Source: Engraulis encrasicolus (lineage: Eukaryota > Chordata > Actinopteri > Clupeiformes > Engraulidae). From it: DNA of 64,000 nucleotides. Where the stretch lies: positions 51,184,478-51,248,477 of the forward strand of contig NC_085865.1 in the NCBI RefSeq assembly GCF_034702125.1, written 5' to 3'. This document shows, piece by piece, positions 11,681-25,500 of this stretch; the first letter of the stretch is position 1; each line of letters starts with the position of its first letter. The notes under the pieces were generated by a model. That model ran no database searches, was not told the DNA's origin, and saw nothing but the letters and a program-made list of their open reading frames with translations. Made by a program: the position numbers and the translations under genes.

Positions 11681-11692
11681 ATGGAGTACCAG
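11681..11692 (+). CDS. fpgs: FPGS coding exon 1 (MEYQ)
   Basis: ATGGAGTACCAG followed by the donor GTAAGA. MEYQ is exactly the start of the cytosolic human enzyme (its Met-42). The start context AGAATGG has a purine at -3 and G at +4. The in-frame codons upstream (LRYSTTRAASHFRR) resemble a mitochondrial leader but reach a stop at 11624 without an ATG. A polypyrimidine tract and CAG ending at 11447 could be the acceptor of this exon. Confidence 0.8.
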
Positions 11693-14483
11693 GTAAGACG
11701 CATGTGTCTGTCATCTCTGTCACCTAAGAGGTAGGAGGACGTGCAACTGGTATAATGTAATGTAATGTAATGTATAACTGGGCACATAGGCCTACAGTAG
11801 CTACAGGAGTGGGCAGCTAAGACCATTTGGATTTCATTTAATTCGTCCTGTGATGATTTTGTGACCCTAAAGCACAGAATTGCTTGGTTTGATGTGAGGT
11901 CTCTTAGATGTTTTATTATTATTATTATTATTTTTTACTTTGCATCATCATCTAAAGCTGTTATTGTGTGTTAGGTTTTTGTGCATTTTCTTGTATTGAT
12001 GTTGAAAGATCACAAACACCTTAATTTCCTTCTATGTTAGATGTAGGCTACTCTTCTCTACTGCTTCAGAGGCATTTTTGCCGGGCACAGGAAGCAGCCA
12101 GCATAAAATCGCCTGGACACAGTTTTACTCACATTGCATGTTTTTCCTGCATGTCATCCTTTTACTTTTTTTTCCTTTATTGGCCTGTCACGGACATCGC
12201 TTCCTGTTGAATGCTCGTCCTCTGTCTCTTTACCCTTTTTCACGTTACAGTACAACTTCTCTGATTTTAGTCACTGGAACCATTCTCACCATTATCTCAC
12301 ATAGTCTAACACTCTCCATCTCTCTCCACCTCTCATCATCAACATTCCTGTATCCGAATTATCCGCGGTCGCCAGCCCCACCATGCTTGCTGCGTAATTT
12401 TTCCAGAGACAATAAGATTGGTGCATTTTATTGACGTAGGCACGCTACATTGTAGTATTCATGAAACTTTGATCTGAAATGCACGTTTTGCCCATCATAT
12501 ACAAAATCCGGGACATTCGGGAAAATCCGGGAGAGCAACCCTAGGTGCATGTCATCTTCCTATGGAGTGCTGCATACTATCACACTCCACCAGAAAAGAT
12601 TTGGTGATTTGTCATTCATAGCAGAGTCAATTTATTTGTGCGTGCTATGTCAAAATGAGTTGAAAGCTGTATGATTCTGTCGCTCGGGCTCTAAGCTACA
12701 GGGCTTAACGAGTGGTGCGCCAAAAATGTTCAGAGTGATAGTGTGATGGCTCTTCTCTTCCAGGACGCAATATGCACCCTCAACACGCTCCAGACTGATG
12801 CAAGCTACCGGGAGCAGGTGCAGCGGGAGGGGGGTCCACAGGAGTTCCTGCTCCAGGCCATGAAAGGCTTTCTAGAACGGGCAGGCCTTACGGTCCGTGT
12901 AGGCTACGTGGTGGCCATTCGATTTCTGTTTTGAAATCAGAAAGCGGAAAACGGAGAACGGGCCGTCTCCCGTTTCCCGTCTTGGAGTCGGAGAACGGGA
13001 AACGAGGAACGAATCGATTTCCGATTTCCGATTTCCGATTTCAAAACGGGAAACGAGAAACGGGTCATTTTCTGAAATCCACTGACATGCTCATCAATGG
13101 GTGTTCGGGGAAATAAAAATTGGGGCAATTTTCCATCACTGATTTTGCATTTATATCTTTGTGTTCGCCCGGAAGACATTTTGATGAACTTGAACTTGAA
13201 CTTGAACTTGATTTTGCATTACAATGACCCGGAACTATACGTTGTAAATGATTATGTGTGGTGACTGTACATGATTCATCCATTCATTCGATCATTTTCA
13301 TCATGGAGTCCTTCACTCTATATCGTGGTTCTAAGCGAATTCGTATCAGACGGGAGGACATGACCGTGGAAAAAATCGCAAGGATTTTTCAGGTGAATAA
13401 ATTAAATATAAAGATGGTTCGCCATCCGATAAATATGGTGTATGTTTGATTATTAATATCTGTTCGACAATTGCAACAGTCAAGGATAGGATGTGTGGTC
13501 ATGCGTGCTCCTGGGTCCGTGTATCATCCGATCATTCAACTATTCCATTCAATCTGGCAAACGGAAAACGAAATAACGACTCCATATTTTGTTTTCCCGT
13601 TTTTCTATATGGCCAAAAAATGGGGAGTTGTGTTGATGTTCCTTTTCCCAACTCAAAACAGAACAAGTAATAAACGAGAAAACCAAAACGAAATAACAAC
13701 TCTAATTTACGATTATTGGTCCCATTTCCCGCGATGCTTTTCTATTGCCCGCCCAAATAAGACACGATAGTGCACTAGTGGCCGCCAAACGCGCTGCTTT
13801 ACGCATTTCCCCTAGTCTAGGCCTATAGTCAGCCTGCTGATGCTCTTACTCCACAGAACATCTTTCTGTCCTACGCTACTGGTAGCCCCCTTATGTCGGT
13901 GCCTGTGGGTGGTAGATAACTCCTTTACGCACTGTTCTGTGTCCGGTCCATGTGTCTACCCCTATGACCTCATTAACAATTGTGACTATCCAATGCGCTA
14001 TGGCTCCTTCCACTAGATCAGGGGTTTTCAAATCCACTGACTGTGAGCCTCCCCTTTGAGTAGGTAAAGACAATCAAGATGCACACAGAGCCTACAGGAG
14101 TGACGCCCGCTGAGATGTATCAACTTATTTCCCCTACATGCTCGTCGCAACTGCCACATCACCAAACGTTTTATTCACATTTCATTTGCAAACATGCATG
14201 TGTACTTCGTCATTGATCCTTGTCATGTTACTTGTGCCACTGAAATTCTTTTTGAGCTTATTCACCTGCACATTGCCCTGCCCTGCTACTAAAATTTGGA
14301 CAATATTGTTTCGATGCATACGAATTTCCTCCGACCTTTGCAAACCAGCATAACTGAAGCTTTCAAAAGGTTCATTACAAATCCTTCAGATGGTTTTTTG
14401 TGAGGCATTTCATGCAGCGATTGGATGGGAGTGATGGCACGAGCCTTCACGTCAACTTTGCGCTCTTTTACCTGCGCTTTGCT

Positions 14484-14556
<73 letters not shown>

Positions 14557-16524
14557 ACAGGTTACAGATTGCACGTTTACAAAGTTAATCTTCAAGAATA
14601 AAATTCGGGTTAAGCACACGGCAGTTCTCCAGTGTTCGCGCCTTGTCTTGGCTCTCAGTTCACTACCTAATAACGCAATTGCCACCCGAACTTAGAACAC
14701 TGTTTTAAGAAACTTGAGTGAATTGAATAGTCACATAGCCTACAAGGTCATAGTTCCTACGTGTCTGATTCCTCTTTTTTGTTGACTTCTGCTGTGGTAG
14801 TGGTAGTAGGCCTAGAAAAGGGTGCAGTTCTTACTATTACACGCAAACAAGCAGGAACAATGCCTACTGCAGATATTGACAGAAAGTGCACTTTTCTTCG
14901 CGTGTTCCCCCGCGCTTCCCCAGGGACTCTTTGAAGTGTCTTTCCATAAAGATGATACTATCCCTCGCTCTGGCCACTAACCTACTCTACCAAGCGAGTC
15001 GGGTGAGTTACATGTGCTGTCTTGTCAACCCAGACTGCGCGCAATTTGCCCCAAATGGCACCATGGTCACCTTGCATCTCGCGTTTGTGACCTAAGTCAC
15101 ATAGCGTATGGACAGACGCGCCGTGAGAGACAGGGGGTAATACACTCCATTATCAAAACTCCCTTCCTCGACTTGCACTTGTGGAATGGCCCTTCGCAGA
15201 CGCCTCCATGGAGAAAACAAGTTCTGTTTCACTCAAGAAAGGCTGCCAGACGGCTAGCCCAAGGGGCTGGAATATAATCCGCGCATGCGCGAGTTCTGAG
15301 GTACACTTATATCAAAACTTCATCACGTGAGTGTGCCGCGCTACTGTACACAGTATATAAGTCCCAGCGCGGCATACTTCGTCCTCTTTAATCCCTCACG
15401 CGATCTGATAAGGTACGAATTGATACTGGTAACGAGGTGCCTACTGGCAGTTAGCTGTCCGAGAGCTGGTGACTATTGTTGCCCCTCTCCAGGCTATCGT
15501 TATCAGGCTATTATCCCCACCTTATTAAAGTGTGCTATCGCCGCTTATAGTAACGGTGGCTTCTCCCTGTAGCTTGTGCTTTCGCATGTGAAGCTACTCT
15601 CGTGGAATCCCCGAGGCGCATATCCACCTGAAATTCAACTTGAGGTAAGTAATCTGTTGTTGTGGTTTGCCCTAGGGAGGAAAGAGATTACAGAGACATC
15701 TCTCTAGCTATATCTCTAATGTTGCTATGGGCACCTTCGGCGCCGTTCAGTAGCTCACTGTGATTCTGCCGCCACTCTCCCTCTATCGAGTTGCTTGCGT
15801 GCATGAACTCTCCTGCAGGACGGCCGCGACTCTTCCTCTGTCGAGGAAGTTACTCGCTGGGCTTGTTGGTTCCACAGTGGAATGATTATCCTGTGTAACA
15901 AACTGCCGCCACTCTCCCTCTATCGAGTTGCTTGCGTGCATGTTATACTCCAGCTGCCTCATCTGACGTGATCTCGTGCTGCACAACTCTCGGCACCGAC
16001 AATCTCATTCTCGGTACCGGTGAGAGATCAACGCTGGTAGCAGAATTCCACTTGAAATTCAACTTGAGGTAAGTAATCTGTTGTTGTGGTTTGCTCTAGG
16101 GAGGAAAGAGATTACAGAGACATCTCTCTAGCTAATCAACGCTGCCTGCCGCCGCTCTCCCTCTGTCGAAGGAGTTGCTTGCGTGCATGTTATAGGCTAC
16201 TCCAGCAGCCTCACATGACGTGATCTCGTGCTGCGCAACTCTTGGTACCAACAATATCATTCTCGGTACCGATGAGTGATCAACGCTGGTACCAGGGTCG
16301 GTACCTAGGGTGATTAGTGCTGCTACTGGAGTGTGAGACACTTAGTGCCCACCATCTCTTGCACCTCTGCTGGAACCATAACTGGTACCAGGCAGTAACA
16401 GTGCTATCAGGTTCATGCCTAAAGTCAAGGTGTGACTGAAATAATAATGATACTTAATGATGAAGTAATAATAATTATTATTATTATTATTATTATTATA
16501 TATTTTAATATAAGTTTAAAAAAA

Positions 16525-16556
<32 letters not shown>

Positions 16557-19500
16557 GGATGCCTGGATTCCAGAACTGTTCTAATTGCAACAGTAGAATG
16601 CCAGTGAAAGATGGACATACACTGTGTGTGACATGTCTGAGCCCTGATCATGCACTAGCTTTAAGGACAGGGAGAGCGGTCTCCCATTCTCATCACATAC
16701 TCTACTGAGTAAGGTGAATAAGGCTACATGAGATAATACACCATCCTCCCAGGCGTCCACGGACTCAGGTTCGATACCAGCTACTCAACCCTCTCCTCAG
16801 CAACTGTCTGAGACCTATGATGTTCTAGCAATAAAATGGCGTCTCTGGTGAAGGGAAATTTGTCCTTGGCATCCGGTCAACAGTGGTTGATGCAGCAGCT
16901 GGCTGAGCGCCATACAGCGCCACTAGGGCCTGGGCACCAGGCTGCACCTTGCCAAGGGTGCAGCACACTCTAGTGGGAGATCCATTGCTTCACTGTGGAT
17001 GGCACAGAGGCACCTGTGGCTGGCTCAGTTGAACTTGCCCAAGCAGGACAGGAGCAGGCTCATGGAGCTACCTCTTACCCCTGGCGTTGCTTTTGGACCC
17101 GGAGCAGCTGACATGCTCCACGGGGCCAAAGAGTCTAGGGTGTCAAAGAAGGAGTGGGAGTAACTGTTGCCAAGGCCCCCTCCACCCAAGCGGCATCGGC
17201 CTGATAAGGGCTATTCAGGTAACCCCGGTGTGCCCTTCCCAAAGAGCTGCCCCAATATGCAGAGACATGGGCAAAAACGACCGGCGCATGTCTCCCCCTT
17301 TGCAAGCCGCCGGCCGGGAAACTCTGCTAGGCCTTATAGGCCTCGGCAGCGTGATGGCCACAGACCAGTTCTGCTGCCCCGCAGCCTTCTTCCAGACATT
17401 CAAGTGGCGTTTTCTCCCACACTCAATTGGAGGTGTGGGAAATGTGTTCTCCCAGTTCTTGGGTTGTTTCAACGGTAAGGTTTGGTTACCGGCTACAGTT
17501 CAGGCGCCGCCCACCCATGTTCAAGGGTGTTCTTGTTTCTCATCAGCCAGACCCAGAGCGGCAGCTTGCCCTACAGAGGAGATAAATACTCTGTTAAGGA
17601 AAGGAGCAATAAGGGAGTTAAGTCGCAACGAACGGCGGAGTGGCTTTTATTTGAGCTACTTCCTAGTTCCGAAACTAGATGGTGGATTCCGTGCAATACT
17701 GGACCTAAGGCCACTAAACCAGTATTTACGCTCGTTGCATTTCAAATGCTGTCACTGACCCAAATCTGTCAATCGATTCAGTGCGGGGATTGGTTCACGA
17801 GTATAGGCCTCAGAGGTGCCTATTTCCACAATGCAGTCCACCCTGCTCATCGCCAGTTTCTCCGATTGCGTTGGAGGACAGAACTTCCGAGTTCAACGTC
17901 CTTACCTTCGGCCTATCCCATTCACAAAATACATGGACACAGCCTTGAGCCCGCTGTGTCAGAGGGGCGTCAGAGTCAATTATCTATCTCAATTACGACT
18001 GGTTAAAATTTTCCCAGTAGAGTCAGCAGGCAGGGCAGGACACAGCAATGGTAATGGAATACTTGCAAATGTTGGGCCTGTCTCTCAATTCAGACAAGAG
18101 CCAACTGCCTCCCTCACAACAAATCACCTTCCTTGGAGTGAAACTGGACTCTGACGATGGTGGCATGTCTCCCGGATCAGAAGGTTATTGCCCTGAAACA
18201 ATGCCGGTCACAGTTCATGGGACGGAGGAATGTGCACGCTCACCAGTGTCAGAGGCTGCTGGGCCTCATGGCTGCTGCATCCTAGGTGGTACGCCTTGGC
18301 CTTCTAGATATGGGTCCAGTGCAAAGTGGTACCTGCCCAAGTACACCCATTACTGGACAGGGGAAAATCTGTCCCTCTGCAACCTGTGTGCCTATGAGCC
18401 CTCCAATAGTGGGCCATACCCCTGAATTTGTGCAGAGGTGTACGACTAGGCAGAATCTACCAGCGCAAAGTTCTGACCGCAGACGCATCGCTGTCAGGCT
18501 GGAGGGCAGTCTTGAATGATGTAGGAGCCAGAGGAGTGTGGCGCCCACCTTGGAAAACTGCCCACATAAATATTCTCGAGTTGAGACCGATATATCTTGC
18601 CCTCCTCCGGCACTTTTTGCCAGTACTCCAGAACAAGAGTGTCTTAATTCGAACAGACAACATGTCGGCCATAGCATATGTGACCGCCAGGGAGGCCTGA
18701 GGTCCCAGGCGTTACGCAACATGGCCCGGGAACTCCTCCTCTAAGCAGGCACTCGACTCCACTCGATCAGAGCAGTGCACCTGCCGGGCACTCTGAACAC
18801 AGCAGCATACCTGCTGTGAAGGGGTAAGCCACACCCAAGTGAATGGCGATTGCACCCGGAAACAGTGCATCTGATCTGGGTTCATTTTGGGAAGGCACAC
18901 AGCAATCTTTTCGCCTCAAGGGAGTTGACCCACTGTCCACTCTGGTTTTCCTTAAGCCAAGACGACGCACCACTGGGGGTGGACGATCTTCCAACCCATC
19001 TCCATGATTCCTGAAGAAGACCAGGAAGGAGAACCTGAGAGTTGTCTTAATGGCTCCATTTCGCCCCCAGGTGCCATGGTTTGCAGAGATTCAGACCCTC
19101 CTCTCGAGCACCCCATGGCAACTCCCATTGCGCAAGGGGAGAGTTGTGGCACCTGACACCAGCCGCCCTAAATCTGTGGGTCTGGCCGTTAGAAGGGACA
19201 CCCTCCTCGCTTGGGGGTTGTTATTCTCAGTTACAAGAACCTTGCAGTGTGCTAGGGCCCCATCGACAAGAGCCTTGTACTCTTAAAGATGGGCAGCCTT
19301 CAAAGCATGGTGCGAACAGTGGCATGAGTGCCCCCGGTCCTGCCCTCTAGCTTCAGTCCTGGAATTCTTGCAAAAGAAACTTGGTGAAGGCAAGTCCCCT
19401 TCAAAGCTAAAGGTTTTTCTCTCTGCAATATCCGCCTGCCATGAGCCAGAAGATGGCAAAACGCTCGGAGCTAATCCTCTGTCTATCTAATTCATGAGAG

Positions 19501-22500
19501 GAGCTCAAAGACTGCGCCCAAGGAGGCTTCAATCTGTGCCGCCATGGCAGTTCCACATTGTCCTCAGTGCTCTGGCGAAGCCCCCATTCGAGCCCGTTGG
19601 GAGTATCAACCTAAAATGGCTATCTCAGAAGGCGATTTTTCTTCTCGCCATCACCTCAGCGAAGCGTATTGGAGAGATACATGCGCTGTCCATTCATCCT
19701 GACTGCTTCCATGTTCAGCCAGAAGGCACCGGTGTGGTCCTACGCCCTAATACAGACTTTATGCCGAAGATTCTTTCAACACAGAATCTCAACCAGGCGA
19801 TTGTGTTGGACTCCTACCGCCCTCCTAACTCTGAGCCACCTCATGGTCGCTCCTAATAGCGCAGGCAATGGGTGTTGAATACTGGAAGAATCGCTCACAA
19901 GGTGATACAAGCATGAAACTTGGCACAAGTGTTCATTAGGACATGCTTATCAATATCAGGGGTGGAGCCACTCAGAATTCCATGTTGCATAGCAACGGTT
20001 GCTAGGTAAAGCATTTTCCCTAGCAACCAGTATCAATTATGCCATTTATGATTGATTTTGTGGTATGAAGGCATCTGTACCCAGAGTCATTGTCCTAAAA
20101 TCACTGTAGCAATACTTTAAGAGGTTATACATGGCAAATATGTACGATAATGACCCCTTATGATGTAATTGTATCCACCCAAAATCATTGTAACTATGTG
20201 AATAATAAAAATTGTCATGTCTTTTTTGAAATCATGTCAAGTCTATATGGCAGGCCTATATTTATATTATATACCTGTACCAAATACTGCCAACTGATCA
20301 GACCAAAAAAAAAAAATTCAGGAAGAAAGAATGCATATATTACATGATACATGCGTGCTGTGTTGAGAAGTGTCATCTGACAGTGGTCCTCATGCTTACC
20401 CCAGTATTATTAATATTTAAATCCAAACCTAAATGGGTGCCACATATCTTTAGGATGACTAACATTCTTTCAACCTCACGGGCCTAATTATATGTCAAGT
20501 TAAAGACAAGTTACATTCAAAACAACAGTATTTGGAATGCAAAGAAATGTGTTTCTCCCTATACTAGTCAGTATAATAATTATACACCCCTCTACTGACT
20601 CTGTAGCCTATATTGTATTTACAAAGTTAAAAGTACCAAACCTTTCATTTCTTTATAACACTAGGCTATAATATTTCAGATAACTATTGATTGCTATCGA
20701 CTATAGCTAGACAGAATTGAATTGAACATTTTCAATTGGCAGAATTTCACTGCCAAAGGCATTGTTTTCTCACAGTCAGCTTTGTGTAGTCAACATTTGA
20801 GATGTGCATAAACACATGTATAGTCTTAACATCTGCTCTATCAAGAACACTTCAGCAACTCTGGACAATTTGCACTGTCTTCAAGCAAATTTGACCAAAG
20901 AATCTTCCACTGTGCTGAGCCGGGAGCGTACCAATGTTCCCACGCCCCATTGGTCCCACAGCCCATTGGTCCCACGGCCCACTGGTCCCACAGCCCATTG
21001 GTCCCACAACCCATTGGTCCCACAGCCCATTGGTCCCACGTCACTAAGACTTTTTTTCATTATTTAGGCCCATTGGTCCCACAGCCCATTGGTCCCACAG
21101 TCCATTGTTCCCACAGCCCATTGGTCCCACATTGCTTTTTTATTTGAATTTTTAGGCCCTTTGGTCCCACGGGACTCACTAGTTCGACGCCCTTTCGGTA
21201 CTTCCCGCTTACGTCATACGAACCTAACCCTAACCTTAACCCTAAACCTAACACTAACCTTAAATCGCTGGTAAATTGATTACCATGTGAAGTACAGAGA
21301 GGGCGTCAAACTAGTGGGTCCCTTGGTCCCACAGCCCATTGAACTGTTTGTGATGTGGGACCAATGGACTGTGGGACCAACGGACCTAAAATTAAATTAA
21401 AAAATCTTAGTGATGTGGGACCAATGGGCTGTGGGACCAATGGGCTGTGGGACCATTGGGCCTAATTTTGAAAAAACGCCAAAGTCTTAGTAATGTGGGA
21501 CCAATGGGCTGTGGGACCAATGGGCCGTGGGAACATTGGGCTGACCCCGCTGAGCCAGTCCATTCTCACTCAGCCAGAGAGGACAACTGCCGATATGACA
21601 CTACATGCCTGCATTATAATAGCCAACTTCCCTCTTGATATGCTGTGGCAGAATAGCCTTCGTGAGTGGGAGTCATTGGATTGCAACGGTTTAGAGAAGC
21701 CTTCTTGAGATAGAATCACAGAACTCACACCTTGACCATCTCTTAGGGAGGTGTGACATTAACAACTGTAGAGAAATATATAAATTCTACCTCAAGAACT
21801 GACGATGATGCTTATGAGGAGTGAAATGTTCCTTAGGCATTGTTCAAGAGTGCCCCAGTCATAGATGAAGGTGTTTAAAGACCACACACATTCTTCCCAA
21901 AACCCTCACCATTTTGCCAGATGCCACAAACATCAGCTATGGCAAGAGACTGAAATTGGTTTTCACAGTGTTCACAGTCTGAGTTCCACAGCTAATAGTC
22001 TGCATGAATTGTATATGAGTATGTTTGCATGCATGATGAGATATGCTTATGCTACAATAATATCAATGGGTTACCACACTAACTGCTCAGCACCACACAG
22101 ACTAGCCTAATTTGAAATTAATATTCTTCCCCAAAGCTGTCACTACACTGAACTTACACTTACTGGACTGTGTTCATCTACAGTGTAAAGGACTGTGCAT
22201 CTTGTAGGGAAGCTCAAATCTCAGTATACTTTGTATAATGTCAATTAAGGCTTTCTTTTATTATCTATTCTATTATATTCTATTCTAATGCCATTGTTTT
22301 CAACGGGACACCACACAGGATGCCCAGAACCAGAATATGAACATGTTATATTTCCAAGTAGCAAGATTTCAATGGGCCCCAACCTGGCCACCCCATGGTC
22401 AAAACTCTCCTGATGTAGAGGATTTCAGCTTTCCTCTCTTTGCACAGCTCTCCATCGTATGTATGGATTGAATGTTTGTATGGATTGAAGAGTATTTTGT

Positions 22501-25500
22501 TTTAATTTACAAAATACCAAGTGTCCCAACTTTTTGGATACCAGTGTGTATCTTAATATTGTAGCACCCAACTCACTGTACTTATATAGTGATTAATAAA
22601 AGGCTACCAGGACATGTCAAGAATCACTTAGGCTACAATTAACAACACAGCACTGCCCTAACTGTGTTCATTGTCTTGTGTCTTCAAAAAGTAAATAGAA
22701 GTGTATATTGTACAGGGCTTGGGCAAAATAATGGAAACACCGGTCACTTTAGAGTGGGAAGTTTCATGGCTCAAGTGGACCAGCCTGTTGGCCAATCTTC
22801 ATTAACTGCACATTGCACCAGTAAGGTGAAGTGTGGAGATTCAACAGTTTTGCTCCACATTTTGCAATGCACACAACACAATGGGTGACATATCAGAGTT
22901 CAAAAAGGAGAAATTCTTTTTTGGATACAGTCTGGGTCAGCACCGAAACATCCCTTTCAGAGAGTTCAGACAGCTTCCTCTTGCATCCACAGTTATTCAC
23001 TTTGGATGAAGATCATCCTTCTTGGTGGTATGCAGACATTAACTTGGATGCTGTGGCTCTTGATACATCATCAAGACTTGCTGTCTTGGTCAAAGATGCA
23101 ACAGTTACACGCGCACCAAGAATTTCTCCTTTTTGAACTCTGATATATCACTCATAATGTTGTGTGCATATGTCACCCATAATGTTGTGTGCACTGCAAG
23201 ATTTTGAGCAAAACTGTGCTCTTACCCTGCTAATTGAAGCTTCACACTTAACCTTACTGGTGCAATGTGCAGTTAATGAAGATTGGTAACAGGCTGGTCC
23301 ACTTGTGACATGAAACGTCCCACTCTAAAATGACAGGTATTTCCATTTTTGTACAACCCCTGTATTTTTCACACAATTGCTATGACTTCAATGGAAAAAA
23401 TGACATCAAAGGGGCCATTGTTGCACATGTTGCTAATGTATAACCTCTTGAAGGATTCATGTAGTGATTTTAGGACACACGGTCAATATTCAGATCACAA
23501 TACAATACATACAATTGCTCGGAACCTGTTTTCATTGATGCTGGTTGTTACTGTAAGGAAAAGGGTGCATATTTGTAATATGTAGCCTTTTTCAGCATTG
23601 CTACAATGATTTTAAGACAATGGCTCAGGGTACAGATGCCTTAATACCACAAAATCAATTTAAAACTGCATAATTAATGCTGGTTGCTAAGGGAAATGCT
23701 TTTCCTAGCAACCGTTGCTATGCAACATGGAATTCTGAGTGGCTCCACCCCTGATATTAATAAGCATGTCCTAAAGAACACCTGTGCCAAGTTGCATGCT
23801 TGTATCACCTTGTGAGCGATTTTTTCACCCATTGCCTAAACTATGAGGGGAGTCCTTTTACAAGAAGTTTGCCCGGTGGCCTGCTGGGCATCACCGTCGA
23901 TCTTCACAAGGTTCTATAACCTCAACATGTTATCTCCCACATCCTTTGGGAATTCGGTTCTAAGCTTGTGACAGATGGTCACATATTCGACTGTGTTTAA
24001 CTTGAGTTCTGTTAACCAGTCACTCTAGCCCTGTTGGCATGTGGACATTCAATAAGGGTTTTTGACTCTTGCATTGTCCAGTGTCTTTATTCAATTGTCG
24101 TATGGTTGTCCGCCGCGACGTTTGGGCATACATATTCCAGCCCCTTGGGCTAGCCGTCTGGCAGCCTTTCTTGAGTGAAACAGAACGTTGGGTTACGAAT
24201 GTAACCTTGGTTCTGTGAAGGAAAGAAAGGCTGCCAGACTTCGTCGTCGCTCTGGACTTCGCGTTCAGGATTTTTATGAGGACGAAGTATGCCGCGCTGG
24301 GACTTATATACTGTGTACAGTAGCGCGGCACACTCACGTGATGAAGTTTTGATATAAGTGTACCTCAGAACTCGCGCATGCGCGGATTATATTCCAGCCC
24401 CTTGGGCTAGCCGTCTGGCAGCCTTTCTTTCCTTCACAGAACCAAGGTTACATCCGTAACCCAACGTTTCCATGCTGCCGGTCTAGTGGAGGCGTTGAAG
24501 GTGGACATTTCCTCCTTCAACGCCTCCACTAGACCATGGGAAGGCGAATGTAGCGTGAAGAATAAAGAAAACCAATAAACGAAAATTACTGTTAAAATTT
24601 CGTTTTGGTTTCCCCGTTTATGATTTGTTCTGTTTAGGGTTGAAAAACGAAAACAAACATCAATCCCCAATTTTTGGCTCATACAAAAAAACAGGAAAAC
24701 GAAATATTGCATCATTTTTTTGTTTTTCCGTTCGCCAGATTAAATGGAATAGTTGAATGATCGGATGATACACGGACCCTCCTGCAACTGTCATGCTCTT
24801 GCAAATGCTAAAGTCGAAGTTCTCAATTCTCATTGTGAAAAGAAGCAGACCGTCCGATCCAAAATTCGATCCATCCATGGCCGTAATGGCAAAAGTGTTT
24901 GTCATCCTTGTGTATCACATTGTAATACTCATATGTTGCTTATTTTCTCGTCAAATCAAGGTTTCCAGTAAGCACGTGGTGTTCAAGGTGAAATGGACGA
25001 GCTACAATTCACTTGCATGATTGACGTTTTAATCTTCATAGGCTACATGCGACATGGATTGCTTTCCGCGTCACTAAATTTAAGCTCACATTTGCTATTA
25101 ACGCGTGCTTTTATTGTTGGATGTAGAATTCAACGAGAGCGTGGTGGCAAAGCCAAAGACCCGCCATCGAACACACAGACTAGCCCAGTACAGCTAGCAT
25201 CCACGGCGCTGCTATTGATAAAGCAGAATGAACCAATCCTTGTAGTACTAGATGCCCCGCGTCATCTGTGCAGCACCAAAGTTCTTTTCCGGTATAAGAA
25301 AACGTTCTCTGGCAGCACATATCAAAGGCACATGTGACTGAGAATCACGAGATCAACTGGACGTGCATTGATCGAAAGTTGTGATGTGCGATGTGTACTT
25401 CAGTCAGGTCTACTCTGTTGACTGGATCCTCGGAATGCTCCTTCCCATTCATTATAATCGAGCCATCATCACGAGCATTCAACTATGTCGATGTTGATGT

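Larger units (their letters stand above)
19863..23837. mobile_element. Element D: inverted-repeat element inside the DIRS recombinase
   Basis: The ends AGGCAATGGGTG and CACCCATTGCCT are exact reverse complements. The imperfect inverted repeat extends about 270 bp inward, with blocks such as GGGTGGAGCCACTCAGAATTCC and GCAACGGTTGCTAGG. No transposase was found and no clear target duplication is visible, so the superfamily is unknown. It carries a fold-back element (20922-21548) and a Tc1-like miniature element (22713-23362). Confidence 0.75.
18950..23973 (+). pseudogene. DIRS tyrosine recombinase, split by element D
   Basis: Core recombinase text is at 19494-19857: PFEPVGSINLKWLSQKAIFL, LAITSAKRIGEIHALSIHPD, LRPNTDFMPKI. 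SAKRIGE holds the first catalytic arginine. Element D then interrupts. The C-terminal end resumes at about 23898-23972 with CWASPSIFTRFYNLNMLSPT then SFGNSVLSL and a stop, where FYNLNM holds the expected nucleophile tyrosine. The segment with the middle His/Arg motifs is reduced or missing near 23845-23890. The upstream part (18950-19490) is frameshifted. Confidence 0.75.
15221..24468 (+). mobile_element. DIRS-type retrotransposon, decayed, with nested element D
   Basis: Inverted terminal repeats of about 150 bp (15236-15386 and 24282-24432) with outer edges extending to 15221 and 24468. An internal complementary region at about 24139-24240 is complementary to both outer edges, the hallmark of DIRS elements. 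Gene order is gag zinc-finger remnant, reverse transcriptase, RNase H, tyrosine recombinase. Removing the nested 3975-bp element D leaves about 5.3 kb, usual for DIRS. There is no target duplication; only GTT is shared at the ends, as expected for recombinase-mediated insertion. Frameshifts and lost catalytic residues show it is dead. Confidence 0.88.
13514..24778. mobile_element. Element B: second GGTCCGTGTA-type element, nested in A
   Basis: Terminal inverted repeats of about 240 bp (13514-13760 and 24540-24778). The outer ends GGTCCGTGTATCATCCGATC and GATCGGATGATACACGGACC are exact reverse complements. It shares the terminal GGTCCGTGTA and the 6-bp duplication with element A but not the inner repeat sequence, so it is a relative rather than a copy. 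Without the DIRS element inside it, it would be only about 2 kb with no long frame, so it is non-autonomous. It lies in the first intron of the gene carried by A. Confidence 0.8.

Noticed and set aside
13514..24778. Element B as simply a second copy of A
   Set aside because: Only about the outer 10 bp match; the inner TIR sequence is different.
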